64,000 nucleotides of DNA, from positions 5,405,001 through 5,469,000 of the forward strand of contig NZ_LT629693.1 of NCBI RefSeq assembly GCF_900099825.1, written 5' to 3'. The notes beneath the pieces are model-generated. The model made no database searches, had not been told where the DNA came from, and saw only the letters and a list, made by a program, of their open reading frames with translations. How positions within the stretch are numbered: the stretch's first letter is position 1; the number at the start of each line of letters is the position of its first letter. The translations under genes and the position numbers were made by a program. Below are positions 61,291 to 64,000 of the stretch, piece after piece. The DNA comes from Bradyrhizobium ottawaense (GTDB lineage Bacteria > Pseudomonadota > Alphaproteobacteria > Rhizobiales > Xanthobacteraceae).

Positions 61291-62059
61291 GCCAGAACGG
61301 GGTCCCGATGACAGGGGTTGATGGGGAGGCGAAGTCGCGGGCTTCCATCAGCCCGGCTTCAAAGGCAGTTCGGCCGGCTTCCACGGCGAGGCGAAACGCG
61401 TTGGCCATCGCGATCGGGTCGGCGGCTTTTGCAATCGCGGTATTGAGCAGCACGGCGTCGTAGCCGAGTTCGAGCGCGTGGGCCGCATGCGACGGCGCGC
61501 CGAGGCCGGCGTCGACCACCAGCGTGATATCGGGCAGGCGATCGCGCAGCAGCTTTAGCGCGTCGCGGTTGATGATGCCTTTGGCACTTCCAATCGGGGC
61601 GGCCCAGGGCATCACCACCTTGCAGCCGGCGTCGACCAGCCGCATCGCAACGCCGAGGTCTTCGGTGCAATAGGGGAATACTTCAAAACCGTCCTTGATC
61701 AGGATCGCGGCGGCCTCGACCAGGCCGACCACGTCGGGCTGCAGCGTATCGTTGTCGGCGATCACTTCGAGCTTGATCCAGGGCGTGCCGAACAATTCGC
61801 GCGCCAGTTTTGCCGTGGTCACCGCCTCGCGCACGCTGCGGCAGCCGGCGGTGTTCGGCAGCACCGTCACATTAAGCTCGCGGATCAGCGACCAGAACGC
61901 ATCGCCGGTCTTGCCACCGGCGGACTCGCGCCGCAGCGACACCGTGACGATGTTGGCGCCGGACGCCCGAATGGCGCCCTGCATGATCGCCGGCGAGGGA
62001 TACAGCGCGCTGCCGATCAAGAGGCGGGAGGCAAAGGGTTTGCCGTAGAAGTTCAGCAT
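61277..62059 (-). CDS. thiG: Thiazole synthase
   Basis: A 260-residue enzyme that forms the thiazole ring from DXP, dehydroglycine and ThiS thiocarboxylate. [20 protein letters not shown] at the start, [20 protein letters not shown], the Schiff-base lysine in [20 protein letters not shown], and [21 protein letters not shown] start at ATG 62059; a frame running to 62224 would read through the intergenic repeat. Third gene of the operon. Confidence 0.97.
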   Translation of the reverse strand: MLNFYGKPFASRLLIGSALYPSPAIMQGAIRASGANIVTVSLRRESAGGKTGDAFWSLIRELNVTVLPNTAGCRSVREAVTTAKLARELFGTPWIKLEVIADNDTLQPDVVGLVEAAAILIKDGFEVFPYCTEDLGVAMRLVDAGCKVVMPWAAPIGSAKGIINRDALKLLRDRLPDITLVVDAGLGAPSHAAHALELGYDAVLLNTAIAKAADPIAMANAFRLAVEAGRTAFEAGLMEARDFASPSTPVIGTPFWHAVS

Positions 62060-62074
62060 GGGATCTCTCAATTT

Positions 62075-62192
62075 GTCGTCCCTGCGAAAGCAGGGACCCA
62101 TACCGCGTGATCTATCGTGGGGCGCCGTGGTCGAGACCAGCCGTAACCACGCAAGCCGGTGGTTATGGGTCCCCGCGTTCGCGGGGACGACG
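62075..62192. repeat. 118-base palindromic repeat, copy 2 (in thi operon)
   Basis: Starts GTCGTCCCTGCGAAAGCAGG and ends GGGTCCCCGCGTTCGCGGGG then ACGACG. Same length as 56183-56300 and largely identical. It fills most of the 161 bases between thiS and thiG, so it was inserted within the operon without breaking a gene. Confidence 0.88.
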
Positions 62193-62220
62193 TGTTGAGG
62201 GATTTCGGCGCAGTCATCCT

Positions 62221-62418
62221 TCACCCTCCCTGCCGCGGCGTGATGATCTCAATCTCGTCGCCGCTCTTCAGCGTGGTCTCGGCCCAGCGGCTTTTCGGCA
62301 GCACGTCGTAGTTCACAGCAATCGCAAAATGCGTGCCTTCGTATTCGAGCTCGCTGAGCAGCGCATCGACGCGCGAGGCTGATATCTCCCGCTGCTCGCC
62401 ATTGACGGTTACACGCAT
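62221..62418 (-). CDS. thiS: Sulfur carrier protein ThiS
   Basis: A 65-residue ubiquitin-like carrier: [40 protein letters not shown], then [13 protein letters not shown] ending in the required Gly-Gly. The C-terminal thiocarboxylate donates sulfur to ThiG. It overlaps the thiO 3' end by 10 bases. The adenylating partner (ThiF/MoeB) is not in this window. Confidence 0.96.
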   Translation of the reverse strand: MRVTVNGEQREISASRVDALLSELEYEGTHFAIAVNYDVLPKSRWAETTLKSGDEIEIITPRQGG

Positions 62419-63422
62419 CGCATCACCTCATTGTCGATCGCGCCGCGCTGAACATGCGCCAGCGTCAGCTCCGCCAGCGCCGGCGCCAGCAGGAAACCGT
62501 GGCGATAGAGCCCGTTCACGGCGATCTTTTTCTGCTCCACCGTGATCCGCGGCAGGTTGTCAGGGTAGGCCGGACGAAGCCCGGAGCCGAATTCGAGAAT
62601 CCGGGCTTCGGCAAAGGCCGGGTGCACGGCATAGGCCGCGCCCAACAGTTCCAGCGCCGAGCGTACGCTGACGCCGGTGTCCTCGGCCTCGATCGAGGTC
62701 GCGCCCAGCATGAACTTGCCGTCGCCGCGCGGGATCACGTAGAGCGGCCAGCGCGGATGGATCAGCCGCACCGGGCGCGACAGTTCGACCTCTGATGTCT
62801 CGACGATGATCATCTCGCCCTTGACGCCGCGCAGCTCCTTCTGCGCGTCGCGCGCCGAAAGCCCGCGGCAATCGATCACGATTCCTTCGAGACCGTTGGC
62901 GTCAGCGTCGCTGTTGAACTTGATGGTGCCGCCGGCCGCGGTGATCCGGGCATGCAGTTCCGGCAGCACGCGGCGCGGCTCGACATGGCCTTCATCGGCA
63001 TAGAACAACCCGTCGCGGAAGCGGCCTTCCAGAGACGGTTCGAGTTCGCGCAAACCCTGCGCGTCGAGCCTGACGTGGCCGGTGGTAAGTTTGGCAAAAC
63101 GTTCGAAATCGGCGCGGTCGCGCGCATGCGCCACCACCAGCGAGCCGTTGAACGGGGTTTTGGGAAAATGCTCGCGCCAGAGGTCGAGCGAACGCAGGCC
63201 GAGCCTGACGATCACGGGCTCTGAGGCTTCGGCCTCGCACCAGGGCGCCAGCATGCCGCCGGCCCAGTGGCTGGTCGACAGCGTCATATCGGCGTCGCTG
63301 CGCTCGTATAACGTGACGGCGTGGCCGGCCTGCGCGAACAGCAAGGCTTGCCATGCGCCGGCAATGCCCGCGCCGATAATGGAAACGGGGGAATCCCCCC
63401 GCGACTTGGAACCCTGTAACAT
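62409..63422 (-). CDS. thiO: Glycine oxidase
   Basis: A 337-residue FAD-dependent amine oxidase. The dinucleotide motif is VSIIGAGIAGAWQALLFAQA, followed by SHWAGGMLAPWCEAEASEPV and the C-terminal FGSGLRPAYPDNLPRITVEQ and GLYRHGFLLAPALAELTLAH. It oxidises glycine to the dehydroglycine used by ThiG. First gene of the operon. Its ATG (63420-63422) directly adjoins the TPP riboswitch P1 stem. Confidence 0.94.
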   Translation of the reverse strand: MLQGSKSRGDSPVSIIGAGIAGAWQALLFAQAGHAVTLYERSDADMTLSTSHWAGGMLAPWCEAEASEPVIVRLGLRSLDLWREHFPKTPFNGSLVVAHARDRADFERFAKLTTGHVRLDAQGLRELEPSLEGRFRDGLFYADEGHVEPRRVLPELHARITAAGGTIKFNSDADANGLEGIVIDCRGLSARDAQKELRGVKGEMIIVETSEVELSRPVRLIHPRWPLYVIPRGDGKFMLGATSIEAEDTGVSVRSALELLGAAYAVHPAFAEARILEFGSGLRPAYPDNLPRITVEQKKIAVNGLYRHGFLLAPALAELTLAHVQRGAIDNEVMRCV

Positions 63423-63554
63423 CCCTGTCCCTTCGCCGGCATGACCCGGATCAGGTTCAAAGGGTCACCGCGGTCTCGGCGCTCTACCTCTCGGCAGGGC
63501 TGACCCAAAGTTTGCGGTATCTCAGCTCCTCGTCGGAGCTCCCCTCGGAACAGG
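63423..63554 (-). ncRNA. TPP riboswitch upstream of thiO
   Basis: On the minus strand it contains GGGGAGC and CTGAGAT (pyrimidine-sensing helix) and the Thi box GACCCTTTGAACCTGATCC then GGGTCATGCCGGCG with AGGGAC. The P1 arms CCTGTTCC (63547-63554) and GGGACAGG (63424-63431) pair fully, with one G-U. The 3' P1 arm holds the only purine-rich ribosome binding site for thiO (AGGGACAGGG), so ligand binding should block translation initiation. The lack of a terminator before the start codon fits this. Confidence 0.95.
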
Positions 63555-63581
63555 TCTAATGTAGGCCGATGGGGCGGGGTG

Positions 63582-64000
63582 TCAACGCGGCTTTGTGGCG
63601 TTTGCACCGCCGGAAGTGCTGGCAGGCATGCCGGCAGGCGGGCGTGGAACCCGCTCTTTCGCATCCGCGAGCTTCTTCGCAGCGGGCTTTGAATGACCCT
63701 TTGAATCAGGCTTGGGCTTCAGGAAGCTCGGGATCAGATCGATCGGCTTCAAAGCGGTTTTGGAAGCCGAAGCGGTTTTGGGCCTCGGAGCGCCGGTCGA
63801 AGTACGTTTGGGCGCCGCAACGGTGTTGGGCTTCGCGGCCTCGAGATCTGCGGCGGCTTCTTCGGGTTTTGCAGCTTGATCCGATTTGGCGACCTCGACA
63901 GGTGCGGCTGCGGCTTCCTTCGGCTCCGCAGCGACGTCGCTGGACGGCTCGGCATCCTTCGGCGGTGCGCTCGCGAGCACGGGCTCGGGATGCCTGGCGC
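63582..64000 (-). CDS. C-terminal part of an Ala/Lys/Pro-rich protein (cut by window edge)
   Basis: A frame open from the window edge (base 64000) to a stop at 63582, at least 139 residues. It is rich in Ala, Pro, Lys and Glu (AAEPKEAAAAPVEVAKSDQA; PKRTSTGAPRPKTASASKTA), with one aromatic-containing patch (LKPIDLIPSFLKPKPDSKGH). An apparent start inside at GTG 63980 is not needed, because the frame continues upstream. It lies beyond the riboswitch in the same direction. Function unknown; likely a low-complexity envelope or tether protein. Confidence 0.55.
   Translation of the reverse strand, partial: ARHPEPVLASAPPKDAEPSSDVAAEPKEAAAAPVEVAKSDQAAKPEEAAADLEAAKPNTVAAPKRTSTGAPRPKTASASKTALKPIDLIPSFLKPKPDSKGHSKPAAKKLADAKERVPRPPAGMPASTSGGANATKPR

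Overview
The window looks like a chromosomal segment of a Bradyrhizobium-type alphaproteobacterium (Bradyrhizobium or a close Nitrobacteraceae relative). The evidence is the high GC content with strong GC3 bias in real genes, an Irr-type iron control element in front of bacterioferritin, a PHB depolymerase, many soluble transport receptors, and a dense set of dispersed palindromic repeats between genes. This is inference from content; no rRNA or other taxonomic marker is present. I saw no tRNA, rRNA, CRISPR array, intact insertion sequence or prophage.

Layout. 1-4.1 kb: 5' part of a malonyl-CoA decarboxylase gene, a divergent AraC/MFS pair, and a coupled Cys-rich protein/OmpA-like pair. 4.1-8.3 kb: a family 3 solute receptor, then a formate/nitrite channel with a sigma-54 promoter and a leader terminator, then a PP2C phosphatase-kinase fusion. 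8.4-13.6 kb: MFS pump, RlpA-like protein, ModA-like receptor, PhaZ, GST. 14-21.6 kb: small secreted proteins, a TetR/GST pair with two operators, a LivK-type receptor, an AraC/GyrI-like regulator, a bicupin protein and an HU-like protein. 21.8-22.6 kb: repeats only. 22.7-29.7 kb: catabolic genes (SMP-30 lactonase, GNAT, GMC oxidoreductase, arylamine N-acetyltransferase) converging on a vanA-gntR-vanB operon. 29.9-34.1 kb: MarR, Bug receptor and O-methyltransferase operon facing a Baeyer-Villiger-type monooxygenase. 34.1-38.2 kb: MoxR ATPase, GlsB-like protein, CoxE-like vWA protein, two sulfurtransferases. 38.4-47.6 kb: envelope and housekeeping genes (L,D-transpeptidase, 2-hydroxyacid dehydrogenase, EttA, UPF0114 protein, lytic transglycosylase, two glycine-zipper proteins). 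47.6-48.6 kb: bfd and bfr, each with an iron control element. 48.8-58.4 kb: small enzymes and secreted proteins, a P450/SDR operon, and a catalytically dead-looking archaemetzincin relative. 58.5-63.6 kb: thiOSGEC under a TPP riboswitch. The window ends inside an Ala/Lys/Pro-rich protein gene.

How genes work together. Four small circuits have their control sites visible: the sigma-54 formate/nitrite channel followed by its putative kinase/phosphatase; the Irr-controlled iron store bfr with its reductase partner bfd; the van operon with a GntR gene inside it; and the thiamine operon, whose riboswitch P1 stem contains the thiO ribosome binding site.

The most unusual overall feature is the repeat load. 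At least nine kinds of inverted-repeat element, several present in 2-4 copies, occupy most of the longer intergenic gaps, and two lie inside the thi operon.
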